Below the pieces are notes generated by a model. It had not been told where the DNA came from and made no database searches. It saw nothing but the letters and a program-made list of their open reading frames with translations. Below, in pieces: positions 1-7,562 of a DNA stretch of 30,497 nt. A program made the position numbers and the translations under genes. How positions within the stretch are numbered: the first letter of the stretch is position 1; each line of letters opens with the position of its first letter. Origin of the DNA: an uncultured Bacteroidales bacterium (GTDB taxonomy: Bacteria > Bacteroidota > Bacteroidia > Bacteroidales > UBA932); assembly GCA_946405485.1 (NCBI GenBank), contig CAMJHJ010000007.1, positions 1-30,497 of the forward strand. The letters are read 5' to 3'.

Positions 1-96
1 TGCCCGAACTGTGGCGCTACCGTTATGTACCACAGGGTTTGCCCTGAGTGCGGCTACTATCGCGGCCGTCAGATCATCGAGAAGAGCGCTGAATAA
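1..96 (+). CDS. rpmF: 50S ribosomal protein L32, 3' end only
   Basis: Frame 1 from the window edge reads CPNCGATVMYHRVCPECGYY and ends in IEKSAE and TAA at 94-96. The paired Cys-x-x-Cys motifs (CPNC and CPEC) and the trailing YYRGRQII are the zinc-ribbon end of bacterial L32, a small protein of the large ribosomal subunit. Only the last 31 residues lie in the window; the start is upstream. A tRNA gene follows after 20 bases in the same direction with no visible promoter of its own, so the two may share a transcript. Confidence 0.93.
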   Translation, partial: CPNCGATVMYHRVCPECGYYRGRQIIEKSAE

Positions 97-111
97 TACA
101 GCGCCCTTTTT
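86..111 (+). terminator. weak terminator-like hairpin at the end of rpmF
   Basis: gcgctg (86-91) pairs with cagcgc (99-104) around a 7-base loop, followed by CC and five T (107-111). The stem covers the rpmF stop codon region. Six base pairs is modest, and the tRNA begins only 5 bases later, so it may act as a partial terminator or a processing signal. Confidence 0.4.
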
Positions 112-116
112 ATAAC

Positions 117-188
117 GGCTCCTTAGTTCAACGGATAGAACGTGGGTTTCCTAAACCTAAAATACAGGTTCGATTCCTGTAGGAGCTA
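117..188 (+). tRNA. tRNA-Arg (anticodon CCT)
   Basis: The sequence folds as a complete cloverleaf. The acceptor stem is GGCTCCT with AGGAGCT (one G-U at the first pair), the D stem is GTTC/GAAC, and the anticodon stem is TGGGT/ACCTA around the loop TTCCTAA, giving anticodon CCT. The T stem is ACAGG/CCTGT around TTCGATT, and the discriminator is A188. CCU is an arginine anticodon that reads AGG. The 3' CCA is not encoded (the DNA continues CGA). The last five bases lie inside the left arm of the following terminator palindrome. Confidence 0.95.
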
Positions 189-227
189 CGAAAAAGGCTT
201 GCCGACTGGCAAGCCTTTTTCGTAGCT
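184..227. terminator. 20-bp perfect palindrome, bidirectional terminator
   Basis: Bases 184-203 are the exact reverse complement of 208-227, separated by a GACT loop (204-207). The core is a GC-rich stem (GGCTTGCC) flanked by A5 on the left and T5 on the right, so it works as an intrinsic terminator in both directions: for the tRNA on the plus strand and for the phospholipase gene on the minus strand. It overlaps the last 5 bases of the tRNA and two bases of the phospholipase stop codon (226-228). Confidence 0.85.
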
Positions 228-1059
228 AGAAGAATAGTTTGTGGCTCAGGCGCCCCGGCTGTATGGCCAGGCCGAAGCGGAGCATATGCTTGAGGAAGAC
301 GTCGGGGACGGCGCAGTCCAGCTGGTCCTCGTCGTAGCCGTAATGGTAGCGGGCGATCAGGTAGAACCAGTCGGAGTTGCGGGTGGGCCGGATGGCGATT
401 TCTGCATTGATGTTGGCCGGGATATCTCCTTTGAAAAGAGGTGTCACCGAAGCCGAGACCATCAGGCGCCGGTCCAAGGTATGGTAGCATAGGCCGGCGT
501 TGAGGTACCCTTGGTATTTGTCCAGCATCTCGAAAGAGAAATCGTTGTAAATCGACCCGATGCCGAAACGGCCGGTCAGCTGGGCCGTAAAGCGGCCTCC
601 GAAGGTGTGCGTGTAGGTTGCGAACAGACAGCCGATGCTGCGCGACAGGGCTCCGTCGTAGCCGTTGGAGCGGTGCTCGAAGCCGAACAGGATGTCATTG
701 ACGACTCCGTCCGGCCCGGTCTTGAACGGGTGGTAGACGTAGATGCCGGGAGTATAGATGTTGCTTTTGAAGGGATTGGAAGGTTTGTATACCTCCCAGA
801 TCGCCATCTGGGTATAAGCGAAAAACAAGTCCCAATCCTTGCCCCCGATATTCTGCAAGGCGTTGAATTTCAGGCTGATCTGGAAAGTCAAGTCATTGGT
901 ATCCCAGTTGGGCCGCGTGTTGAGGGGGAGTCCCGTTGTGATGTAGTTTTCCTTGAAGATACTGAGCATCGGCTCTCCGGCGGAAGCCTTAAAGCAGGGA
1001 ATCAGGGCCGCGAGGGACAGGAAAACGTATGTGAGAGTCTTTCGCATGACGGGGCTCAT
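226..1059 (-). CDS. pldA: outer membrane phospholipase A (OMPLA/PldA family)
   Basis: OMPLA enzymes are outer membrane beta-barrels that hydrolyse acyl chains of phospholipids mislocated to the outer leaflet. A signal peptide (MRKTLTYVFLSLAALIPCFKASA) is followed by family landmarks: FFAYTQMAIWEVY at about 79-91, SNIYTPGIYVY, then GFEHRSNG with His129 and Ser131 of the catalytic site, and SRS at 139-141. The length of 277 aa is close to that of E. coli PldA. Aligned from memory with E. coli (H142, S144, N156), the third triad position is Gly143 rather than Asn, and the preceding Trp is Ile142. ATG at 1059 overlaps the upstream stop as ATGA and has GGGAG just before it; the ATG at 1047 (MRK) is an alternative and gives a more typical signal peptide. 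It is translated with the FNT channel gene. Confidence 0.88.
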   Translation of the reverse strand: MSPVMRKTLTYVFLSLAALIPCFKASAGEPMLSIFKENYITTGLPLNTRPNWDTNDLTFQISLKFNALQNIGGKDWDLFFAYTQMAIWEVYKPSNPFKSNIYTPGIYVYHPFKTGPDGVVNDILFGFEHRSNGYDGALSRSIGCLFATYTHTFGGRFTAQLTGRFGIGSIYNDFSFEMLDKYQGYLNAGLCYHTLDRRLMVSASVTPLFKGDIPANINAEIAIRPTRNSDWFYLIARYHYGYDEDQLDCAVPDVFLKHMLRFGLAIQPGRLSHKLFF

Positions 1060-1655
1060 TTCTCCCACATCACCAGCCTGTACAGGTTGCAGCCGATGAA
1101 GTTTCCGGCGACCAGGCAGGCGTACAGGCCCAAAACCTGCCATAGATGTTCTCCCAGGAAGGAGAACGGGACGGTCAGATAGTAGAATGCGTCCGCGATA
1201 CAGTGCGGGAAGCCGCAGAGGATGAAGAGGGGGATTCCCAACAGCAGGGGCAGCCACTTCTCCTGGCGCGCCCAGAAGACGGAGGTCGTCACGATGAAAC
1301 CGCAGCCGATGGCAAGGCCTCCGCAGCGGAGTGCTCCGTTCGCCAGACGCCCTTCAAGCAGTTTCTGGGCAGTCCCTTGCAGGTCCATGGGTGACAGCCG
1401 GGCCAGCAGACCGACCAGCAGACAACCGACGATGTTGCCCAGCAGGACAAGGAATGTGTCAGGGATTTCGCTCCAAGACTGGACGAAGCCGACGACACCG
1501 GTGTAGAGCTTCATCTTGTATCGGATGACCGTGATCAGTCCGAAGGAAAAAAAGACGGCGCCAGCGATGCCTCCCAGGGCAAGATAGCCGAATCCGGCGA
1601 TGCCGATCGCGATGCCGGCCATGATGGCCGAGCGGAACATTTGGGCTTTTGTCAT
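1056..1655 (-). CDS. formate/nitrite transporter (FNT) family channel, compact
   Basis: FNT proteins are pentameric inner membrane channels for small monovalent anions such as formate, nitrite and hydrosulfide. Six hydrophobic segments are visible. Family signatures are SAIMAGIAIGIAGF at 9-22, the omega-loop motif KLYTG at 49-53, LLGNIVG at 71-77, GFPHCIADAFY at 148-158 (the pore His is His151, matching the GFEHSIAN motif of FocA) and GNFIG at 184-188. At 199 aa it is shorter than the usual 250-280, because the loops and cytoplasmic tails are short rather than because a helix is missing. ATG at 1655 is chosen; an in-frame TTG at 1676 would add seven residues. The substrate cannot be told. It overlaps pldA by four bases. 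Confidence 0.82.
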   Translation of the reverse strand: MTKAQMFRSAIMAGIAIGIAGFGYLALGGIAGAVFFSFGLITVIRYKMKLYTGVVGFVQSWSEIPDTFLVLLGNIVGCLLVGLLARLSPMDLQGTAQKLLEGRLANGALRCGGLAIGCGFIVTTSVFWARQEKWLPLLLGIPLFILCGFPHCIADAFYYLTVPFSFLGEHLWQVLGLYACLVAGNFIGCNLYRLVMWEK

Positions 1656-1707
1656 AGCTGTCTCGATATTGGACAAGGTAAAGGTACGGACTTTTTCATT
1701 TTTTTCC

Positions 1708-1715
1708 TAAATTTG
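1708..1715 (+). promoter_or_regulatory. -7 element TAAATTTG
   Basis: Matches the Bacteroidota -7 consensus TAnnTTTG exactly. It lies 34 bases before the GTG start at 1750, predicting a leader of about 28 bases. No TTTG is seen at the expected -33 distance. Confidence 0.55.
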
Positions 1716-1749
1716 TATGATTGTGCCATAACGCACGAACTTTCGTCAA

Positions 1750-3855
1750 GTGAGCAAGAAAAGTCTGATCATCTGCCTGTGTATCCTGCTGCTCCTGATA
1801 GCTGCTATCGGAGTGGGCATGAAGTTGTTATACTCTGGGAAACCCCAGTCCTCCGACGGGGAGCCGGCCGTTTCCCATGCCGGGATCTTGCAAGCCGTCC
1901 CTTCCGATGCGGTTCTGGTTTTCTGTTTCCAGAATGCAAAATCCGGAGTGTCGATGCTGGATGACCGCACCAAGCTTTTCCATTCACTGCTGGGCGGGAA
2001 TCCCGCGTTTGGCAAGTTCGTCGCCACGCTGCCGGACAGTGTCTCGTTGAAGACACAGCCCATGGCGGTGTCCGTCCACTATTCGGAGACACTGGTCCCG
2101 CTGATGATCCTTGACGCGGGTCATGTCCAGGATACGACGGATCTGCAGCGTAGCGTGTTGGATTATGCGGACCGTTGCGGCCTGCCGGCGTCCCTCAAGG
2201 ACAATGGGGCGGCCTCTTTTATCCTGGTCTCCCCGTCCCGTACGCTCGTGGAGTCTTCCTGCCGTCATCTGGATACCGGTACTTCCATTCTGGATGATCC
2301 TTATTTCAAGGAGTCGGCTGGAGGATTGTCTTCGCGGGACGTCGTGCTTTTCTCCAACGGGGACATGGGCCGCATCCTGTCCTCCCTATGCCTGAAACCG
2401 CTTTATCCCTATTCGTCCTTCTTGAAGAATGCGGCCGAATGGACCGGTTTCGACATCCGAGAAGCAGGTGAGAAGCGTCTGAAGATGACCGGAGCGACCG
2501 TCTCCGGGCGGAGTCCTTCCTATTACTCTAACCTTCTGGATGCACTTCCTGCCGGAGAGCTGCGTTTTGCGCAGGCGCTGCCTGCGAATGCGATTACAGC
2601 CGTGGCCCTCTCTCTCCCGGACTATGGCGCCTATGTCAAGGCCTATGAAAAATGGCTTGATGCCTCCCAGTCCCTGCAGGTCTTCCGCAGGGAGTGTGAT
2701 ACGTTGCGCGCCCGTACGGGAGAGGATCCTGTGAAATGGTTCTCGAAAGAAGGCGTTTGTGAGGTCGTGAAAGCATCCTGGGCTTCTCCGGCTGGTAATC
2801 GGACCGGCGTTGTCTTGCTTCGCACGGGCAAGGCTTCCAAGGGTGAAGCGGCCGTCGAACCTTTCCCGTTCCGGGCATTTCCGGGGGCAGTATTCGGGGG
2901 CGTATTCTCACCCGACGGCTCCTATTGCAAGACGGTAGGGGAATGGCGCGTCCTGGGGTCAGAGGCGGCTCTCGCGGAGTATGACGCGTTGTTGGAAGAG
3001 AAGGGATCCCTGGCGGATGCGCTCTCTGACGTGTCGGAGTCGCGCCTGATACCGGCCAAGAGTGGCAAAGCGGTGTTTTATTTCTCTGCTTCCGATGCTG
3101 CGGGCAGTTTTGCCGAATGGTTCCGCCCCTTGCTTTCAGATAATCTGAAATCCAGCCTGGAAGGCGTCATCCGGGAGCCGGTCGCTCTTTCCTGTACGGC
3201 TGACGGTCTTGTTTTGGAAGCTGCCCGTCCCGTGGATTTTGCGGAGCGGAAAGCTTCCGGGAAAAAGGGGACGCCCGGCCGCAAAGCCGACGTCGAGATC
3301 CCTCAGGGGCCTTTCGAGGTGACCAACAGCGGTACAGGGAAGACCAATCTCTTTTATCAGGCTCCGAACCTCTCCCTTTGCCTGAAGGACAAGGATAGCG
3401 GCAAGGGCCTTTGGGGTGTATCCTTCGACCGCCCGATCTGCGGCGCCGTGTCTTGCATTGATTATTTCGCCAACGGCAAGTTGCAATTCCTCTTCGCTGC
3501 GGGTAGCAAACTGTACCTGATCGACCGTCTGGGCCGCTTTGTCAGCGGATTCCCGATAGAGTTGGGTAAGGAGGTGCTGCTCGGTCCGGAGGCTTATGAT
3601 TTCACCGGGGCAAAGGGCTATACGGTCCTGGTCCTCCATCGGGATAATACGGTTGGCATGTATGACCTGCACGGTGTACAGCCGGCCTCCTGGCAAGGGA
3701 TCACTTCGCCTGACACGATCCTCTCCCTGCCTGTCCTTGCGAAAGCGGACGGGAAGAGGGTCTGGGTGGTGAAAACTGCCGGTGGGGAACAAGTGTTCGA
3801 CTTCTGGGGCGGTGAGCCCCTGAAGGCGAAATCCATCAAGAATTTAGTGTACTAA
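1750..3855 (+). CDS. membrane-anchored protein of unknown function (DUF3352-like)
   Basis: This 701-residue protein starts with GTG. Residues 6-28 form one strongly hydrophobic helix, so it is probably anchored in the inner membrane with the rest in the periplasm. The body (about 45-500) has the texture of DUF3352-type proteins: repeated alpha/beta segments opening with 'VPSDAVLVFCFQNAKS' and several 'ALP...ITAVALSLPDYGAYVKAYEKW'-like stretches. From about 520 onward there are short beta-rich blades (NLSLCLKD, GKLQFLFAAGSKLYLIDRLG, YTVLVLHRDNTVGMYDLHG, RVWVVKTAGGEQVFDFWGG) resembling a small beta-propeller. No catalytic motif is visible. It has its own promoter and precedes the acyl-CoA ligase by 12 bases, so the two are probably co-transcribed. 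The family assignment is from memory and tentative. Confidence 0.7.
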   Translation: MSKKSLIICLCILLLLIAAIGVGMKLLYSGKPQSSDGEPAVSHAGILQAVPSDAVLVFCFQNAKSGVSMLDDRTKLFHSLLGGNPAFGKFVATLPDSVSLKTQPMAVSVHYSETLVPLMILDAGHVQDTTDLQRSVLDYADRCGLPASLKDNGAASFILVSPSRTLVESSCRHLDTGTSILDDPYFKESAGGLSSRDVVLFSNGDMGRILSSLCLKPLYPYSSFLKNAAEWTGFDIREAGEKRLKMTGATVSGRSPSYYSNLLDALPAGELRFAQALPANAITAVALSLPDYGAYVKAYEKWLDASQSLQVFRRECDTLRARTGEDPVKWFSKEGVCEVVKASWASPAGNRTGVVLLRTGKASKGEAAVEPFPFRAFPGAVFGGVFSPDGSYCKTVGEWRVLGSEAALAEYDALLEEKGSLADALSDVSESRLIPAKSGKAVFYFSASDAAGSFAEWFRPLLSDNLKSSLEGVIREPVALSCTADGLVLEAARPVDFAERKASGKKGTPGRKADVEIPQGPFEVTNSGTGKTNLFYQAPNLSLCLKDKDSGKGLWGVSFDRPICGAVSCIDYFANGKLQFLFAAGSKLYLIDRLGRFVSGFPIELGKEVLLGPEAYDFTGAKGYTVLVLHRDNTVGMYDLHGVQPASWQGITSPDTILSLPVLAKADGKRVWVVKTAGGEQVFDFWGGEPLKAKSIKNLVY

Positions 3856-3867
3856 AAGATTGTCAAT

Positions 3868-5520
3868 ATGCAATTCCAGTCTGTCAACAAACTGTTTGAG
3901 AAGAGCTTCAAGGAGAATTGGGAGCGCGAAGCGCTATCTAATTATCAGGGTGTCACCCTCTGCTATAAGGATGTCGCCCGCCGTATTGAGCAGTTACATA
4001 TCAATTTCCGGGAGTGCGGCCTTCAAAAGGGAGACAAGGTAGCCCTTTGTTCCCGCAACCAGGCCAACTGGGGCGTCTGTTTCCTGGCTGCCATGACCTA
4101 TGGTGCCGTGCCAGTCCCCATCTTGCACGAATTCAAGCCCGGCAATATCCATTACCTGGTCAACCATTCGGAGGCGAAGGTCCTGTTCGTCGATGACGTG
4201 ATCTGGGAAGGGCTTTCCGAATCCGAGATGCCCGGCCTTCATGTCATCGTCCAGATGAACACGCTGAAATACCTCTATTCGCGGGACGAAAAGCTTACCT
4301 CCGTGCGTCACAACCTGCAGGATACCTTTGCCAAGGCTTTCCCGAATGGCTTCGGTCCGGATGACATCCATTATTATGAAGACCAGCCGGATGAACTTGC
4401 GCTGATCAACTATACTTCCGGTACTTCAGGCTTCTCGAAGGGCGTGATGCTTCCTTACCGGGCCCTGTATGCCAACATCCATTTCGCCGGTGAGTATGCG
4501 GAACCCCAGATGAATGCAGATTCGGAGGTCGTCGCCATGCTGCCTTCCGCGCATATGTACGGGATGATGTTCGAATTCCTTTTCGAGATGACGATCGGCG
4601 CCCATGTGCATTTCCTGACCCGTGTCCCCAGCCCGAAGGTGATCCTGAATGCGCTGGCGGAAGTCAAGCCGGATATCATCATCACCGTCCCGCTTGTGAT
4701 CGAGAAGATTTACAAGAATTCCCTGAAACCCGTCCTGGAACGGAACCGGACTTTCCTCTATCTCCCGATTGCCAACCAGGTGATTTACAAATTGATCCGC
4801 AATAAGCTGATCGAGGCTTTCGGCGGCCGTTTCGAGGAGGTGATCCTGGGCGGCGCCGCATTCAATCCCGAGGTGGAGAAAGTCTTGCGCAAACTCCATT
4901 TCCCCTTTACGGTGGGTTATGGGATGACCGAATGCGCCCCGCTGATCACTTATGCAAAATGGTATAAGACCCGTTTCGGCTCCTGCGGTCAGCCGATTGC
5001 AGGCTGCAGCATCCGCATTGACTCCGAGGACCCGGAGAATGTGCCGGGAGAGATCCAGATCAAGGGAGACAATGTCTTTATCGGTTATTATAAGAACGAA
5101 GACGCCACCCGTCAGGCTTTTACGGAGGACGGCTGGTTCCGGACCGGCGACATCGGTGTGGTGGACCGGGATGGTTTCCTATATCTGAGGGGGCGGTCGA
5201 AGTGCATGATCCTCGGTCCTTCCGGACAGAATATTTATCCGGAAGAGCTGGAAGCGGTCATCAACAACACCAGTTATGTGGTCGATTCCCTCGTAATAGA
5301 GGATTCGGGAAGCCTGGTGGCCCTGATTTACCCGGATTACCATCAGGGAGAACTGGATGGGATGAAACGCGCCCAACTGGAGGAGCGTCTCACCGCCGCC
5401 CTGCCGGAGATCAACAAGCAACTGCCGAACTACGCGCAGATCCGCAAGATCGAGTTCATGCCGGAAGACTTCGAGCGGACTCCCAAGCGCAGTATCAAGC
5501 GTTATCTTTATCAGCGTTAA
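3868..5520 (+). CDS. long-chain fatty acid–CoA ligase (AMP-forming)
   Basis: An adenylate-forming enzyme that activates a carboxylic acid with ATP and transfers it to CoA. The ATP-binding motif YTSGTSGFSKG is at 182-192, GYGMTECAP at 350-358 is the adenylate-binding motif, and GWFRTGDIGVVDRDGFLYLRGR before the C-terminal lid holds the conserved Asp and Arg that grip ATP. The lid ends with RTPKRSIKRY, which carries the expected catalytic-lysine region. The length of 550 aa suits bacterial long-chain acyl-CoA synthetases. There is no signal peptide, so it acts on the cytoplasmic face. The ATG at 3868 follows the previous stop by 12 bases. The exact acyl chain preference cannot be read from sequence. 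Confidence 0.9.
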   Translation: MQFQSVNKLFEKSFKENWEREALSNYQGVTLCYKDVARRIEQLHINFRECGLQKGDKVALCSRNQANWGVCFLAAMTYGAVPVPILHEFKPGNIHYLVNHSEAKVLFVDDVIWEGLSESEMPGLHVIVQMNTLKYLYSRDEKLTSVRHNLQDTFAKAFPNGFGPDDIHYYEDQPDELALINYTSGTSGFSKGVMLPYRALYANIHFAGEYAEPQMNADSEVVAMLPSAHMYGMMFEFLFEMTIGAHVHFLTRVPSPKVILNALAEVKPDIIITVPLVIEKIYKNSLKPVLERNRTFLYLPIANQVIYKLIRNKLIEAFGGRFEEVILGGAAFNPEVEKVLRKLHFPFTVGYGMTECAPLITYAKWYKTRFGSCGQPIAGCSIRIDSEDPENVPGEIQIKGDNVFIGYYKNEDATRQAFTEDGWFRTGDIGVVDRDGFLYLRGRSKCMILGPSGQNIYPEELEAVINNTSYVVDSLVIEDSGSLVALIYPDYHQGELDGMKRAQLEERLTAALPEINKQLPNYAQIRKIEFMPEDFERTPKRSIKRYLYQR

Positions 5521-5524
5521 GAAG

Positions 5525-5926
5525 ATGAAATTCGATCAGAGATATATGGAGATGGCTTCCGTGTGGGCCAAGAATTCCTATTGCAAGCGCCTGCAGGTCG
5601 GGGCCTTGATCGTCAAGGATAAGATGATCATTTCGGACGGATACAACGGGACTCCTTCCGGCTTCGAGAACATCTGTGAGGACGAATCCGGAGCGACCAA
5701 ACCCTATGTCCTGCATGCCGAGGCCAACGCCATCACCAAGGTCGCCAAGTCCGGCAACAGCAGCGAAGGCGCCACCCTGTACGTGACGGCATCCCCGTGC
5801 CTGGAGTGCTCGAAACTGATCATCCAGTCGGGCATCCGCCGCGTGGTGTACAGGGATGAGTATAGGCTGACGGACGGGATCGATCTGCTCCGCCGGGCCG
5901 GGATTGAAGTGGAAAAAGTAGATTAA
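5525..5926 (+). CDS. deoxycytidylate (dCMP) deaminase family protein
   Basis: A zinc-dependent deaminase of the cytidine/deoxycytidylate family that most likely converts dCMP to dUMP for thymidylate synthesis. The zinc ligands and catalytic Glu are present: His64-Ala-Glu66 and Pro91-Cys92-x-x-Cys95. SDGYNGTPSGFENICED in the N-terminal third and the compact 133-residue length fit the ComEB/dCMP deaminase branch rather than cytosine or tRNA adenosine deaminases. It starts 4 bases after the ligase stop and ends directly against the start codon of the protease gene, so it lies inside an operon. Confidence 0.88.
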   Translation: MKFDQRYMEMASVWAKNSYCKRLQVGALIVKDKMIISDGYNGTPSGFENICEDESGATKPYVLHAEANAITKVAKSGNSSEGATLYVTASPCLECSKLIIQSGIRRVVYRDEYRLTDGIDLLRRAGIEVEKVD

Positions 5927-7516
5927 ATGAAGAAGAAAGACCTTTATACCCTGACGGTTGCCGTTCTGGGCATCGTGGTCGGCATCTTGCTTTCGATGAC
6001 GGTCAACTCGGTGCGTTCTGCTCGGAAGATCCGCGTTTCGGATGCCGGATGGCAGAAACTCAACCTCATCCTGCAGACCGTCAGCAATGAATATGTGGAT
6101 ACCATCGACTACAAGGCTGTGACGGAAGCCGCCATTTCGGAAGCCCTGGCCAGCCTGGATCCGCATTCCGTCTATATGCCTCCGGTGGAACTGGAAGCGA
6201 GCGAGACGGAACTGGCGGGCAATTTCGAGGGTATCGGCATCCAGTTCAATGTCCCCAACGATACGGCCATCGTCCTGGAGGTGATTCCCGGCGGACCGGC
6301 TGAAAAGGTCGGCATGCAGCAAGGGGATCGCCTGCTCAAGGTGGATCAGACTGTGATTGCCGGTGTCAAGTTCCCTCAGGACAGCATGGTACGCCGGATG
6401 AAGGGTCCCGCAGGCACCAAAGTCCTCATCACCGTCCTTCGGGAGGGTGAGGAAATCCCCTTTGAGATCAGCCGCGGAAAGATACCGGTCCATAGTGTCG
6501 ACGCGTCCTTCATGATCGATGACACGACGGGTTACATCCGCTTGTCCAAGTTCGCGAAGAATACGGCCAAGGAGTTTGTCACGGCCTCCGAAGAATTGCT
6601 CCGCAAGGGGATGAGGCATTTGGTCTTTGACCTGCGTGACAATACCGGCGGTTATCTGGACCAGGCTCTGATGCTCTCCAAGATATTCCTGGACAAGGGT
6701 CAGACCATCGTCTATACGGAAGGTCTCCACAGTCCCCGAGAGGACTATAAGGCCGACGGGTCGGGCTATATGAAGAAGACCCGCCTGTCCGTATTGATCA
6801 ACGAGGGATCCGCTTCCTCGAGCGAGATCTTCGCAGGAGCCATGCAGGATAACGACCGGGGTATCATCATCGGACGCCGTTCCTTCGGGAAGGGACTGGT
6901 GCAGAAACCCTATATGTTTTCCGACGGTTCCGGCATGCGGCTGACGGTCGCTCGTTTCCATACTCCTTCCGGCCGTTGTATTCAGAAGCCGTATGGTGCT
7001 GATTATCAATATGATATTTACAAGCGCTATGAGGGCGGTGAGATGTATGATGCGGACAGCATCAAAGTCAATAAAGATGAGGAGTATCTGACGCTGAAGG
7101 GCCGCAAGGTCTATGGCGGGGGCGGCATCGTGCCGGATGTCTTTGTCCCGGTGGATACCACCCGGGTGACGGATTTCTATATGAAGGTCCGGGCGAAGGC
7201 GACGGCGATGCGTTTCGCGTCCTGGTATTTCGACTCGCACAAGGCTGAGTTGGCGTCGATTGATGATTTCGGCGCCCTGGTCCGATACTTGGATAATGCT
7301 TCTCTGGAGACTTCTTTCCGGCGCTTCGCCGCCTCGCGCGATGCTATCCAGCCTGCCTCTGAAGAAGAATGGGCGCAGACGGTCCCTTACCTGATGACGC
7401 AGGTGCGGGCGCTGGTCGGACGCTATTCCAAGTTGGGTGACCAGGCCTTCTACCATCTGTATCTGGATTACGATACGGTCATCGAAGAGGCCCTGAAGTG
7501 GCACGCTATTGAATAA
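5927..7516 (+). CDS. S41 family C-terminal processing peptidase (CtpA-like)
   Basis: A periplasmic serine protease that cleaves proteins from their C-terminus. One N-terminal membrane anchor (about 6-24) is followed by a helical region, a PDZ domain at about 90-170 (EGIGIQFN, VIPGGPAEKVGMQQGDRLLKVD) and the catalytic domain. GSASSSEIF contains the nucleophile, Ser297 by its 25-residue distance to Lys322 in RSFGKGLVQ, matching the Ser/Lys dyad spacing of the family. A C-terminal extension of about 140 residues beyond the protease core is common in Bacteroidota members. Length 529 aa. The start codon abuts the deaminase stop with no gap. Confidence 0.92.
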   Translation: MKKKDLYTLTVAVLGIVVGILLSMTVNSVRSARKIRVSDAGWQKLNLILQTVSNEYVDTIDYKAVTEAAISEALASLDPHSVYMPPVELEASETELAGNFEGIGIQFNVPNDTAIVLEVIPGGPAEKVGMQQGDRLLKVDQTVIAGVKFPQDSMVRRMKGPAGTKVLITVLREGEEIPFEISRGKIPVHSVDASFMIDDTTGYIRLSKFAKNTAKEFVTASEELLRKGMRHLVFDLRDNTGGYLDQALMLSKIFLDKGQTIVYTEGLHSPREDYKADGSGYMKKTRLSVLINEGSASSSEIFAGAMQDNDRGIIIGRRSFGKGLVQKPYMFSDGSGMRLTVARFHTPSGRCIQKPYGADYQYDIYKRYEGGEMYDADSIKVNKDEEYLTLKGRKVYGGGGIVPDVFVPVDTTRVTDFYMKVRAKATAMRFASWYFDSHKAELASIDDFGALVRYLDNASLETSFRRFAASRDAIQPASEEEWAQTVPYLMTQVRALVGRYSKLGDQAFYHLYLDYDTVIEEALKWHAIE

Positions 7517-7539
7517 TATCTGCAAAAACCTTAATTTTG
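7508..7539 (+). promoter_or_regulatory. promoter for asnS
   Basis: ATTG (7508-7511), a 20-base spacer and TAATTTTG (7532-7539) match the Bacteroidota pattern TTTG–N19-21–TAnnTTTG with one mismatch in the -33 box. The start codon of asnS is 23 bases beyond the -7 box. The -33 box lies inside the end of the protease gene. Confidence 0.65.
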
Positions 7540-7562
7540 CCAAGTTATAGCCAGTTTGAATT

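Noticed and set aside
184..227. The tRNA-linked inverted repeat as an attachment site of an integrated element
   Set aside because: No integrase, no direct repeat of the tRNA 3' end elsewhere in the window and only core genes follow. A terminator explains it better.
1060..1257. An extended N-terminus for the phospholipase reading into the FNT gene
   Set aside because: The extra residues precede the signal peptide and are out-of-frame translation of the channel gene.
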